In this document: piece after piece, positions 26,278-33,872 of the stretch
How the letters are laid out: each line of letters starts with the position of its first letter
Numbering within the stretch: the first letter of the stretch is position 1
Source of the DNA: Calditrichia bacterium
GTDB taxonomy: Bacteria; Calditrichota; Calditrichia; RBG-13-44-9; J075
Assembly: GCA_028284905.1 (NCBI GenBank)
Contig: JANQQU010000064.1
Location: 62,001-126,000, forward strand
DNA: 64,000 nt
Direction of reading: 5' to 3'
The notes under the pieces: model-generated
Databases searched by the model: none
What the model saw: only the letters and a program-made list of their open reading frames with translations
What the model was told of the DNA's origin: nothing
Made by a program: the position numbers and the translations under genes

Positions 26278-26622
26278 ATGGCGAAATTGGATTGGTATTA
26301 TCATCGTTCCGGCTGAAACACTTGTAAAAAATCGCAGGAGTTTCTTGCGCAGAACAATATTGAACCGGAAGAGCAGCAAAGTGCCAGTAAAAAATTGAAC
26401 GCAGATGACGTTACTGCCATACTTACAGACGTGGATGAAATATATTCCATGAAGGGACGGAAAGTACATCATCTCAACTTGAAAACCGAGAGTCCTTCTC
26501 AGGAAGAAGTGCTGAGTTTATTGTTAGGACCCACCGGAAACCTTCGTGCCCCGGCACTACGAAAAGGGCGGACATTGATTGTGGGATTTAATGCAGACAC
26601 TTATGCTTCGGTATTTCGCTAA
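26278..26622 (+). CDS. ArsC/Spx-family selenoprotein with in-frame UGA (Sec13)
   Basis: Read through UGA at 26314-26316, this is a complete 114-residue thioredoxin-fold protein of the ArsC/Spx/YffB family. It opens LDWYYHRSG-U-NTCKKSQEFL, so Sec13 takes the place of the first Cys of a CxxC-type motif and Cys16 is kept. Downstream blocks (KKLNADDVTAIL, PSQEEVLSLLLGPTGNLRAP, then RKGRTLIVGFN) are family-typical, including the Arg and cis-Pro of RAP. The ATG at 26278 has AAAGGAG 6 bases upstream and the frame is open on both sides of the UGA. A hairpin that fits a bacterial SECIS follows (26333-26349). Likely a redox enzyme (reductase or peroxidase-like); arsenate as substrate is not shown. A gene starting after the UGA would lack the active-site helix. 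Confidence 0.88.
26333..26349 (+). promoter_or_regulatory. Bacterial SECIS-like hairpin
   Basis: CGCAGGA (26333-26339) pairs with TCTTGCG (26343-26349), seven pairs including one G-U, around the triloop GTT. The loop begins 23 bases after the UGA and has G as its first base, in line with the known bacterial SECIS pattern (short apical stem, small loop with an early G, about 16-37 bases after UGA). Confidence 0.7.
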
Positions 26623-26939
26623 ACGCATTTTAGTATCGTCGATGGTTATTGCCAGTTAGCATAACCATCGGCATCTTTATCAGTCAATTCAAGAGGATGA
26701 GACGAAAAAAGTTAATCATTCCCCACGCTATTCTTATCTCCTTAAAGTCATTTTCAATTTTTTCTCTTCACAACTCACCGAGAATCGTCACTTACACTAC
26801 ATTATTTCATAGCTAAATTGATATCAAACTGACAACAAAGTGTAATTTTGCGATTCGCCAGCATAGTGGCCACAATTGAAATAAGTTTGATTCATACCGA
26901 TTCTGCAAGGAAGCGGATTAATGAAGCAGGGATGATATT
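26623..26939. other. Intergenic region with hairpin after the selenoprotein gene
   Basis: No gene in 317 bases. A perfect 10-bp stem CGATGGTTAT (26640-26649) with ATAACCATCG (26661-26670) follows the stop by 18 bases and is followed by GCATCTTTATC. It is a plausible but weak terminator. The rest should hold the promoter of the lipoprotein gene at 26940. Confidence 0.55.
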
Positions 26940-27689
26940 ATGAAAAAATACTTGATTTCTAGCTGGATAATATTCGGGATTTGCCTGTTATTGGCTTGCA
27001 GTAGTAACTCTACTGATGCCCCCTCGGCAAAAGAACTGGTATCGTTGGGCGTATACGAACTAAGCATGGGAGAGCCATCAGGGCTTTCTTATGATAGCAC
27101 AAGCCAGTCACTCTGGGTCGTTGGAAATAATCCCCAACGCATCTATCAAATCGACTTTCAGGGAAATACGCTGGATACCATCGATTATAATGGCAGCGAC
27201 ATGGAAGGCGTTGTCTTTAATCCCGCAGACAGTTCCTTCTGGGTTGTCGAAGAACGGGAAAGAGATCTCGTTCAGGTAAGTATGGATGGGGATGAACTGC
27301 AGCGGAAAACCTTTAGTACCGGTAATGAAGAGAATAGTGGCCTGGAAGGGGTAACGATAACTTCCACTGGTGATTTGTTCATTCTCAATGAGAAAAATCC
27401 CGGTCTGTTTCTGGCGCTTGATGATAGCCTGGAAGTTGCCCGTCAATTAGTGCTGGATTTTGCAGACGATTATTCCGGGCTTGTTTATGATGAAAATGAG
27501 CAGGGTTTCTGGATTATCAGCGATCAGGAAAGCGAAGTGTATCTCTGGCGGGAAATTGCCGGCGTCGTGGAAACATACGAATTCTCCTTCCGCAAAGCTG
27601 AGGGAGTTGCTATTAACAATACTGGAGATCGCATGTATATTGTTAGCGACACCCCCGCCCGCCTGTATGTATTCTCTCTGGAAGAATAA
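26940..27689 (+). CDS. SdiA-regulated/YjiK-family lipoprotein (beta-propeller)
   Basis: A 249-residue protein with a lipoprotein signal (lipobox LLAC, Cys at about 20). The mature part is a SdiA-regulated-domain propeller: PSGLSYDSTSQSLWVVGNNPQRIYQID, MEGVVFNPADSSFWVVEERERDLVQV, LEGVTITSTGDLFILNEKNP, YSGLVYDENEQGFWIISDQESEVYLW, AEGVAINNTGDRMYIVSDTPARLYVF. Each blade carries the family's GL/EGV...FWVV pattern. The function of this family is unknown; it is envelope-anchored. The gene converges with 27714-28655 with only 24 bases between. Confidence 0.85.
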   Translation: MKKYLISSWIIFGICLLLACSSNSTDAPSAKELVSLGVYELSMGEPSGLSYDSTSQSLWVVGNNPQRIYQIDFQGNTLDTIDYNGSDMEGVVFNPADSSFWVVEERERDLVQVSMDGDELQRKTFSTGNEENSGLEGVTITSTGDLFILNEKNPGLFLALDDSLEVARQLVLDFADDYSGLVYDENEQGFWIISDQESEVYLWREIAGVVETYEFSFRKAEGVAINNTGDRMYIVSDTPARLYVFSLEE

Positions 27690-27713
27690 TCAGAGGGAAT
27701 AACACACCGGAAA

Positions 27714-28655
27714 TTAATCCGCTAATTTTTCAAAGACAGCCAAAGCTTCCGGGTAAGAAAGCGTTATTCGGAAGTAACGAAAAGCAGAGCCACCGATCGC
27801 GCCCTCCACTTTACGATCCATCCACTGGGACATATACTCATGAAAATTTTTGTCGGCCCGCCGGGTAAACCATACGGGTCCGACGGTGTGTCCGGCTATT
27901 GTCACCTCCGGCACGGCGAGCATTGCTTCGCCATCGACGATCGAATCTGCATTAGCGATATACTGCCAGTCAGGGTGTTCAGTATGCCACTTGTCAAAGA
28001 GAGATGCGACGAGAAAACTGGTGGCGCGAAAAGCAGGGCGGCCATCATCTAAAGTTTGATGAGCGGCTTTTTTTATTAGGGTCATGGCACCGGTATCGAA
28101 AAGCATCGGATAATTTTCCCCGCCGATAGTAACCTCGAAGCTGGGAAAATTGGTGGTGCGAGCGCCGGCATCATTCACCTGAAAGCCCAGTTTCGCGCTA
28201 TGTTCAATTTCCGGCGAAATGCTGACATCCCCCAAAAAATAAAGCGTTGATGTGCCATAGTCAATCGTCCAGCGACGGTCCTGAAACCAGAAAGCGCCGA
28301 ACATGCCTGCTTCCTCAAATAGATGAAATCGTTTTTTATTATCCGGAATCACCCATAACCGGCCGTCGTTGCCAGCAGGATGAGGAATCCATTTATTTTC
28401 AGAAAAAGGGGGGAGCGTGATCGACTTATACTGATCCCCCTCCGGGGTTAATCCCAATTTCTTAGCGGTTTCATCATAAACGAAAATACCGCCACCGGTG
28501 TCGGTATAAAACGTCAGCGGCGTGCCATCCTCAGTTGCGGTATGAACATAGATCAGCGCTTCATGGAATTGCGCCGGTAGTTTACGAACGGTCTGTGCGA
28601 GCAGAAAACCCGGTAAGCAGAAAAGGAAAATAAATAGTTTGTTTAAGGAAGTCAT
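27714..28655 (-). CDS. Secreted aspartic-protease-like (retropepsin/pepsin-fold) protein
   Basis: Start placed at the ATG at 28655 (TTG-less signal peptide LFIFLFCLPGFLLA, preceded by CAGGAAC at 8 bases); an ATG seven codons upstream lacks a ribosome site. The 313-residue product has two DTG-type motifs, FYTDTGGG (Asp52) and LFDTGAM (near 187), each preceded by a hydrophobic strand and followed by a turn, as in two-lobed aspartyl proteases. The second lobe carries hydrophobic-hydrophobic-Gly (EGAIGGSAF) near the end. Likely a periplasmic or outer protease-like protein; activity is inferred from the paired motifs only. Confidence 0.75.
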   Translation of the reverse strand: MTSLNKLFIFLFCLPGFLLAQTVRKLPAQFHEALIYVHTATEDGTPLTFYTDTGGGIFVYDETAKKLGLTPEGDQYKSITLPPFSENKWIPHPAGNDGRLWVIPDNKKRFHLFEEAGMFGAFWFQDRRWTIDYGTSTLYFLGDVSISPEIEHSAKLGFQVNDAGARTTNFPSFEVTIGGENYPMLFDTGAMTLIKKAAHQTLDDGRPAFRATSFLVASLFDKWHTEHPDWQYIANADSIVDGEAMLAVPEVTIAGHTVGPVWFTRRADKNFHEYMSQWMDRKVEGAIGGSAFRYFRITLSYPEALAVFEKLAD

Positions 28656-28734
28656 CGGTAGTTCCTGTTTGAGCATTCTAAATATTTGTTGGATATGATA
28701 GCGTGGGGAGGGGAGATTTGTTGCAAAAATATCG

Positions 28735-28772
28735 TGGCAGTAGCAGTGAAAAGCTGTCCACTGCTACTGCCA
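28735..28772. repeat. Perfect 14-bp hairpin downstream of a sorting-domain gene
   Basis: TGGCAGTAGCAGTG (28735-28748) pairs perfectly with CACTGCTACTGCCA (28759-28772) over a 10-base loop. It lies 11 bases past the stop of the minus-strand gene at 28783. In that direction the stem is followed by CGATATTTTTG, so it can terminate transcription. The same stem core occurs at 35646-35678 after another sorting-domain gene. Confidence 0.8.
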
Positions 28773-28782
28773 TTGTATACTG

Positions 28783-30645
28783 TTACTTCATTAAAATCAT
28801 TTTTTTCACCTGACGGAAATCGGCGGTTTGAATGCGGTAGAAATAAATACCGCTGGTCACCGTCTTTCCAAAATCATCGGTTGCGTCCCAGCTAACGGTA
28901 TAATTTCCAGCCTCGCGGCTTTCGCTTACCAATGTCTTCACCAGGCGCCCGGCAATATCATATACCTTTAACTCAACAAATCCAACATCCGAAGTTGTAA
29001 ATCCGATCGTGGTTGTGGGATTGAACGGATTGGGATAGTTCTGCGCCAGTTCATACTGCTGCGGCAGCTGTGCGGCATTCTCTTCATCGCGGTCGACAAC
29101 CTGTTTGGGTGGACTCTGGGAACTGTGATGGAGAATGGTGCCGCCAGTGCTGAAGGAGATGTCTTCCGCGCAGATCGCTCCGCGGAAGTGTACATAACTT
29201 TCCGCGCGCACTTTCGCATCCGGGGCGACGATGGTGCCAAGTACCGTCGATTCCCGGCGCAGTTCCAGGTTGCTGCTTTGCAGGCTGTTGAAGAAAACTT
29301 TCCCGCTACCGCCTTCTCCTTCGGAAGTGCTCACAACCGAGCGGTCCCCAAAGCGCAGCTTGTTGACCACGTTGATAAAGACTGGCCCGCCGCTAAGGTC
29401 GATATTGAGTTGCGTATCGGTATTAAGGATTAACTCTTCCAGGAAGTATTCTCCGGCGCTCAAATTAAGGATGCCGTCCCGTTCAACCTCCACATCGCCA
29501 TAGCTGCCCGGGGGCAGGTCGAGGGTTTCCTCATCTTCCACGGTGATGTCTTCCGTGCCGGCGGCAAAGGGGGCCAGCGGGGGAATATCCACCGGGGAAA
29601 CGGCGCCTTCTTCTGTCACCGTGCCGTCAACTGTGCCGTCGTTGTCAACGTCGTCACCAGCGGTGATGTCACCGGTAATGGTGTTGTCGCTGGAGATGTC
29701 AATATCGTCGCCAGCGGTAAGGCTGCCGGTATGGACAGTCGGCGCGCCACGGTTAAGGTCGATATCGTCATTAGCGTGCATGTCGCCCTCGGTGGCGGTT
29801 GCCGCGGAAATCTCGATATCAACCGTTGCCAGCAGCAGGTAATCGTGTGGCAGGGAAGGGCCGTCTTCCAGCTTGATCATTTTCGAATTGTCGATCGCCA
29901 GAATACCGAATTCATTGTTCGCAAACCAGCCGTAGCGGTTGGCCGCTACTTCAATATTAATCAAATCCGTCGCATCGCTCAGCGTCCAGGTGTGCAGAAC
30001 GCTGCCGGAGGGGTCAAGAATGCTGAGATCGCAAGCCAGCACTCCGCTGCCGTTATCATAAAAAGTATGCTGAAAAGTGTGCCAGCCGCTCGCGCTGATC
30101 ACGAAAGGATCCCGGCCGGGATTTTTCGGATAGGAATTGCCGCGTCCGGTATTATTACTGGCGCTGACCACGAAACGGGGGCCGCTGCCCGGCGGTGTGG
30201 TGTCGAAGTAAAAACCGGCATTAAAGGCAAAATCCCGGCGGTGAGAGCCTTCCGGGCGGCTAACTGCAGAGGTAAAATCGAAGCGGGTATCATTGGGCAA
30301 TTCCATCGTTAAATCCAGATAAACATCCACCGAAGTTTGCCAGCCGTTAGCGGGAAAAACCGCGCCGGCAGCACAACCGGTATTGTCGCAGCCGGGAACA
30401 CAGTTATACCCTCCCCAGTTGGTAGCTGCGGGGCCCGCTTCCGCGTGGTAACTACCAGTGCGGGAGGTGATGCCATTGGTGCCGGATGGAACCCGGATAG
30501 CGTGGAGGCCGCTACTGAAGACATCCCAGCCGCTGTTATCAGTTTCGAATCCCTGGTCAAAGAAAACGCCTTGCCCGTTTGATGTCATGGGAAATAATCC
30601 CAGTAAGAGTAGTGTCAGGAAGATCTGAATTCGTTTCATTCTCAT
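28783..30645 (-). CDS. Secreted modular protein with T9SS-type sorting domain (tandem paralogue 1)
   Basis: A 620-residue protein with signal peptide IFLTLLLLGLFPMTSNGQ. Residues about 26-265 are a lectin/galactose-binding-like beta region (FFDQGFETDNSGWDVFSSG, WHTFQHTFYDNGSG) with a small Cys cluster (NCVPGCDNTGC). Residues about 266-530 form a repetitive beta-helix-like domain of GDM/GDI/GDV units ([28 protein letters not shown]) that recalls polymer-forming bactofilin-like folds. The sorting domain is about 530-620 ([17 protein letters not shown], ending KKMILMK). From about 266 it is nearly identical to the neighbour at 30740-32587; the N-terminal module differs. Function unknown, predicted surface-exposed. 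Confidence 0.85.
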   Translation of the reverse strand: MRMKRIQIFLTLLLLGLFPMTSNGQGVFFDQGFETDNSGWDVFSSGLHAIRVPSGTNGITSRTGSYHAEAGPAATNWGGYNCVPGCDNTGCAAGAVFPANGWQTSVDVYLDLTMELPNDTRFDFTSAVSRPEGSHRRDFAFNAGFYFDTTPPGSGPRFVVSASNNTGRGNSYPKNPGRDPFVISASGWHTFQHTFYDNGSGVLACDLSILDPSGSVLHTWTLSDATDLINIEVAANRYGWFANNEFGILAIDNSKMIKLEDGPSLPHDYLLLATVDIEISAATATEGDMHANDDIDLNRGAPTVHTGSLTAGDDIDISSDNTITGDITAGDDVDNDGTVDGTVTEEGAVSPVDIPPLAPFAAGTEDITVEDEETLDLPPGSYGDVEVERDGILNLSAGEYFLEELILNTDTQLNIDLSGGPVFINVVNKLRFGDRSVVSTSEGEGGSGKVFFNSLQSSNLELRRESTVLGTIVAPDAKVRAESYVHFRGAICAEDISFSTGGTILHHSSQSPPKQVVDRDEENAAQLPQQYELAQNYPNPFNPTTTIGFTTSDVGFVELKVYDIAGRLVKTLVSESREAGNYTVSWDATDDFGKTVTSGIYFYRIQTADFRQVKKMILMK

Positions 30646-30681
30646 TCTCCTTAAAAAATTAATATTACACTCGGTTTATGG

Positions 30682-30728
30682 TTTCAGTCTGGCAACTGCT
30701 GAGAAAGCGATACAGTACCAGACTGAAA
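30682..30728. repeat. Hairpin downstream of tandem paralogue 2
   Basis: TTTCAGTCTGG (30682-30692) pairs with CCAGACTGAAA (30718-30728), a perfect 11-bp stem with a 25-base loop, 11 bases after the stop of the minus-strand gene. It is a candidate transcript end; the U-tract is weak. Confidence 0.65.
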
Positions 30729-30739
30729 TTTATTATTGT

Positions 30740-32587
30740 CTACTTCATCAAAATCATCTTTTTCATCTGGCGGAAATCCGCGGTCTGAATGCGATAGAAA
30801 TAGATACCGCTGCTCACCGTTTCCCCAAGATTATTGGTGGCATCCCAACTAACGGTATAATTTCCGGCATTGCGATTTTCACTGACCAACGTTTTTACCA
30901 GGCGGCCAGAAATATCATAGATGGCTAACTCGACAAATCCGCCATCCGCCATCCGAAATGCGATATTCGTGGTTGGGTTAAACGGATTGGGATAATTCTG
31001 TGCCAGTTCATACTGTTGCGGCAGATGAGCGGCATTCTCTGCATCGCGATCGGCAACCTGCTTGAGCGGGGTCTGGGAATCGTGATGGAGAATGGTGCCG
31101 CCGGTGCTGAAGGCGATATCTTCCGCACAGATCGCTCCACGGAAGTTGACGTAGCTTTCCGCGCGCACTTTCGCATCCGGGGCGATGATGGTGCCCAGCA
31201 CCGTCGACTCCCGGCGCAGTTCCAGGTTACTGCTTTGCAAACTGTTGAAAGTGACCTTCACACTGCCACCATCTCCTTCGGAGGTGTTTACTACCGAACG
31301 GTCTCCAAAGCGCAGTTTGTTGACCACGTTGATAACGATTGCTCCAGCACTGAGGTCGATGTTCAATTCAGTGTCAGTGCCGAGGATCAGTTCTGCCAGG
31401 AAGTATTCCCCGGCACTCAAATTGAGAATACCGTCCCGCTCCACTTCTACATCGCCGTAGCTGCCCGGGGGCAGGTCGAGGGTCTCGTCCTCCTCGACGG
31501 TGATATCTTCCGTGCCGGCGGAGAAGGGCGCCAGCGGGGGAATATCGACCAGAGAAACCGCGTCGTCTTCAGTGACTGTTCCGTTGACGGTGCCGTCGTT
31601 ATCGACATCGCCACCGGCGGTGACGTCGCCGCTAATGGTGTTCTTGCTGGAGATGTCGATATCATCGCCGGCGGTGAGGCTGCCGGTGTGGACGGTCGGC
31701 GCGCCGCGGTTGAGCTCGATATCATCATTGGCATGCATGTCGCCTTCAGTGGCAGTGGCAGCGGAAATTTCTATATCAACTGTCGCCAGCAGAACGTAAG
31801 GATGGGGTGCCGCCGGGGCGTCGATTTCGAAGTTCGCAGAAACTTCATCGCTGCCATTAAATTCACAAATGATGTTATCTACAAAACCGAGAAAAGTATT
31901 CCCCCAACCAGAACCGACGCCGGTATTAATCCCAACGACCAGCGTGCTGGCGTCAATGGCTACCGGGGTGGGGTCACCGGTTTGCCCACTGGGAGAGGTA
32001 TTGATCCAGTCCGCGAGGGTAACTCCGAAATTTTGTACGACGCCGGAAGGAATCCCTTGTCCGGATGGCACGAACATCCAGAATTTCTGACTAAGAATAT
32101 CGCGGGACATCCAGGTATCTTCCGTAACAACATTCCCATTGTAGATATTTTCCCATATCAACAAGGCGATATGTCCTGTGGAAGGATTAACAACATACAA
32201 GCGGAACACCGGCAGAAAATGGCCAGCATTGGTACTACTGCTGCTACGGTAAATCTCAAATTGCAGTTTACTCAGGGCGGCCAGGGTCCGGGTCGGGTGA
32301 TCGATCGGTATTGTTGTAATATCTTCCCAATAGATCTCGAAGTCTGCCTTATCCTGTCCGGAAGTAACGGTGTTGGTCGCAAATTCCAGGGAGCCGCTGC
32401 CGCTGCGGGGTTGGGTGCCGGTAATGCCAACAGTGGCATCCGCCCGTACATTGGCTTCTCCCCAGACAAGCGGATTGACCGTCGTGGGGGCGGTATCCGC
32501 TGGTTTGATAATGGTTTGTGAAAATATTGGATGCGATAACATACCCAATATCAATGCTAAAGTAAGATAGCGGTACATATTCCTCAT
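30740..32587 (-). CDS. Secreted modular protein with T9SS-type sorting domain (tandem paralogue 2)
   Basis: A 615-residue protein with signal peptide [18 protein letters not shown]. Residues about 24-262 are a different N-terminal module ([55 protein letters not shown]), beta-rich and without the Cys cluster of paralogue 1. The remainder repeats paralogue 1 closely: [51 protein letters not shown], and the sorting domain ending KKMILMK. The pair arose by duplication with N-terminal exchange. A 501-residue open frame on the opposite strand (31016-32521) is a by-product of codon use. Confidence 0.85.
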   Translation of the reverse strand: MRNMYRYLTLALILGMLSHPIFSQTIIKPADTAPTTVNPLVWGEANVRADATVGITGTQPRSGSGSLEFATNTVTSGQDKADFEIYWEDITTIPIDHPTRTLAALSKLQFEIYRSSSSTNAGHFLPVFRLYVVNPSTGHIALLIWENIYNGNVVTEDTWMSRDILSQKFWMFVPSGQGIPSGVVQNFGVTLADWINTSPSGQTGDPTPVAIDASTLVVGINTGVGSGWGNTFLGFVDNIICEFNGSDEVSANFEIDAPAAPHPYVLLATVDIEISAATATEGDMHANDDIELNRGAPTVHTGSLTAGDDIDISSKNTISGDVTAGGDVDNDGTVNGTVTEDDAVSLVDIPPLAPFSAGTEDITVEEDETLDLPPGSYGDVEVERDGILNLSAGEYFLAELILGTDTELNIDLSAGAIVINVVNKLRFGDRSVVNTSEGDGGSVKVTFNSLQSSNLELRRESTVLGTIIAPDAKVRAESYVNFRGAICAEDIAFSTGGTILHHDSQTPLKQVADRDAENAAHLPQQYELAQNYPNPFNPTTNIAFRMADGGFVELAIYDISGRLVKTLVSENRNAGNYTVSWDATNNLGETVSSGIYFYRIQTADFRQMKKMILMK

Positions 32588-33159
32588 AACTTTCTCCTTG
32601 CATTAGCTGTGAATGTTTATTCCCGGAAAGCTATGACAGCAAATATCGCAAATAAAAGCTGCCGCTCCCCTCCATTGGCTTAATTGATTATTGATGAACT
32701 GTGCCGGGCGGCGTTCCGGGAATAAAAGCGAGCCTGCTCACGCGCTCCGGCGGCTTGCTCGAAAAATTCCCGGAAACAGGTCGTTTCGGTTTATGGACCC
32801 CTTCGGAAAGGCAGGCATAAATCAACTGCTGGTGGACAAGAAAACAACATGTTTGATTCCACTAAAAAGAGGACGAAAAACATTGGTTGAATAACCAATG
32901 ACAACGGAATTCACAAGTGTTTTGACATATACTGAATGTCAAACCGGATGGAATGATTTGTTAATATATTTTCTATTTCAAGATAATATCGTCGGTCGTG
33001 CAAACTGCTTTTGCTTCTGAGGCGAAGTTCGAAATCTGTGAAAAGAAATCAAAAGGAAAGATAGGGGAGGGGAATAGTTATTTCAATAAGTCAATACCTA
33101 ACCGTCATGCGCCAAAGGCGCGGATTGGGGGCGTTTTTGGAGAGCTTTTGGTCAGCCGG
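32588..33159. other. Long intergenic region with a large hairpin
   Basis: 572 bases with no credible gene (a 67-codon frame at 32691 has no family features). The main structure is the hairpin at 32714-32775. A small GCGCC-AAA-GGCGC stem near 33112-33125 lies downstream of the response regulator gene (minus strand). The left end should hold the promoter of the 30740-32587 gene. Confidence 0.5.
32714..32775. ncRNA. Possible structured RNA or REP-like hairpin
   Basis: A long stem with symmetrical A-rich bulges: TTCCGGGAAT (32714-32723) pairs perfectly with ATTCCCGGAA (32766-32775). Bulges AAAAG and AAAA follow, then CGAGC (32729-32733) with GCTCG (32757-32761), around a 23-base G+C-rich apex that can form CGC/GCG. 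It is richer in G+C than its flanks. The strand is unclear since the stem is self-complementary. Confidence 0.4.
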
Positions 33160-33807
33160 TTAGAGGGTTGTTAGTCCCTCCCGAATGGCATATTTGGTGA
33201 GGTCAACTATCGATTGCAGGCCGAGTTTGTCCATGATTTGTCGCCGGTGAGATTCGATGGTTTTTGTACTTAATTTCAACGAAGCAGCGATCTCCTTTGC
33301 ATTTTTTCCTTCGACAAGATGCTTTAATACTTCGTTTTCGCGAGTGGTTAATTTGCTGATCGATGCGCTGCCTTCATTATTGAGAAAGGCCCGGTAGTCC
33401 TGCACTACAACCCCGGTGATAGCCAGGCTCAAATAGGTGCCTCCCTGCAACACTACGCGGATCGCCTGGGTTAATTCCTTAAACGTGCCTTCCTTAAGGA
33501 CGTAGCCGGCTGCCCCGGCATAGAGCATGCCTTTGACGAATCGCTTATCGGAGTAGATCGAGAGCGCAATGATTTTCGGATGGGAATTCCGCTGGAGAAT
33601 CTGCCGTGTTGCTTCAATCCCATTCACCTTTGGCAAGGTAACATCCATTAAGATAATATCCGGGTTGATCGCCTGCGCCATTTCAATAGCCTTTTCACCG
33701 CTATCTGCTTCTCCGGCTATTTCAAAATCGGATGTTTTTTCCAGCAAGGCGCAAATGCCTTCCCGGACCAGTTGATGATCTTCTACGACGAGAATGCGAA
33801 CACTCAT
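33160..33807 (-). CDS. NarL/FixJ-family response regulator
   Basis: Start chosen at 33807 (MSVRILVVEDHQ), which has GGGGAAG upstream; the longer reading from 33831 adds eight basic residues. The receiver domain shows Asp10 and the phosphoacceptor Asp55 (ILMDVTLPKVNG), Ser/Ile near 82 and Lys (AAGYVLKEG) near 105. The C-terminal LuxR-type helix-turn-helix is LTTRENEVLKHLVEGKNAKEIAASLKLSTKTIESHRRQIMDKL. It lies 65 bases after the sensor kinase gene on the same strand, so the two form a two-component system. Targets are unknown; it sits among surface-protein genes. Confidence 0.93.
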   Translation of the reverse strand: MSVRILVVEDHQLVREGICALLEKTSDFEIAGEADSGEKAIEMAQAINPDIILMDVTLPKVNGIEATRQILQRNSHPKIIALSIYSDKRFVKGMLYAGAAGYVLKEGTFKELTQAIRVVLQGGTYLSLAITGVVVQDYRAFLNNEGSASISKLTTRENEVLKHLVEGKNAKEIAASLKLSTKTIESHRRQIMDKLGLQSIVDLTKYAIREGLTTL

Positions 33808-33872
33808 TTTTCTTCCCCGTTTTTTGAGCAATCAATCTATCTATAAAGTCGAAATTCAACTCATTAGGTCAG

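Noticed and set aside
26278-26622. Reading the ArsC-family gene as a pseudogene or as a 76-residue gene starting after the UGA
   Set aside because: The only stop is UGA at the exact redox-Cys position with Cys three residues on, followed by a SECIS-like hairpin; the short form would lack the active-site loop and has no ribosome site.
31016-32521. 501-codon open frame on the + strand opposite the second tandem paralogue
   Set aside because: It is fully antisense to a well-supported gene with signal peptide and sorting domain. Its composition is a by-product of Asp/Gly/Thr-rich coding on the other strand and no family features are seen.
32691-32894. 67-codon frame in the 32588-33159 gap
   Set aside because: It overlaps the large hairpin, lacks a ribosome site, and has no recognisable domain.
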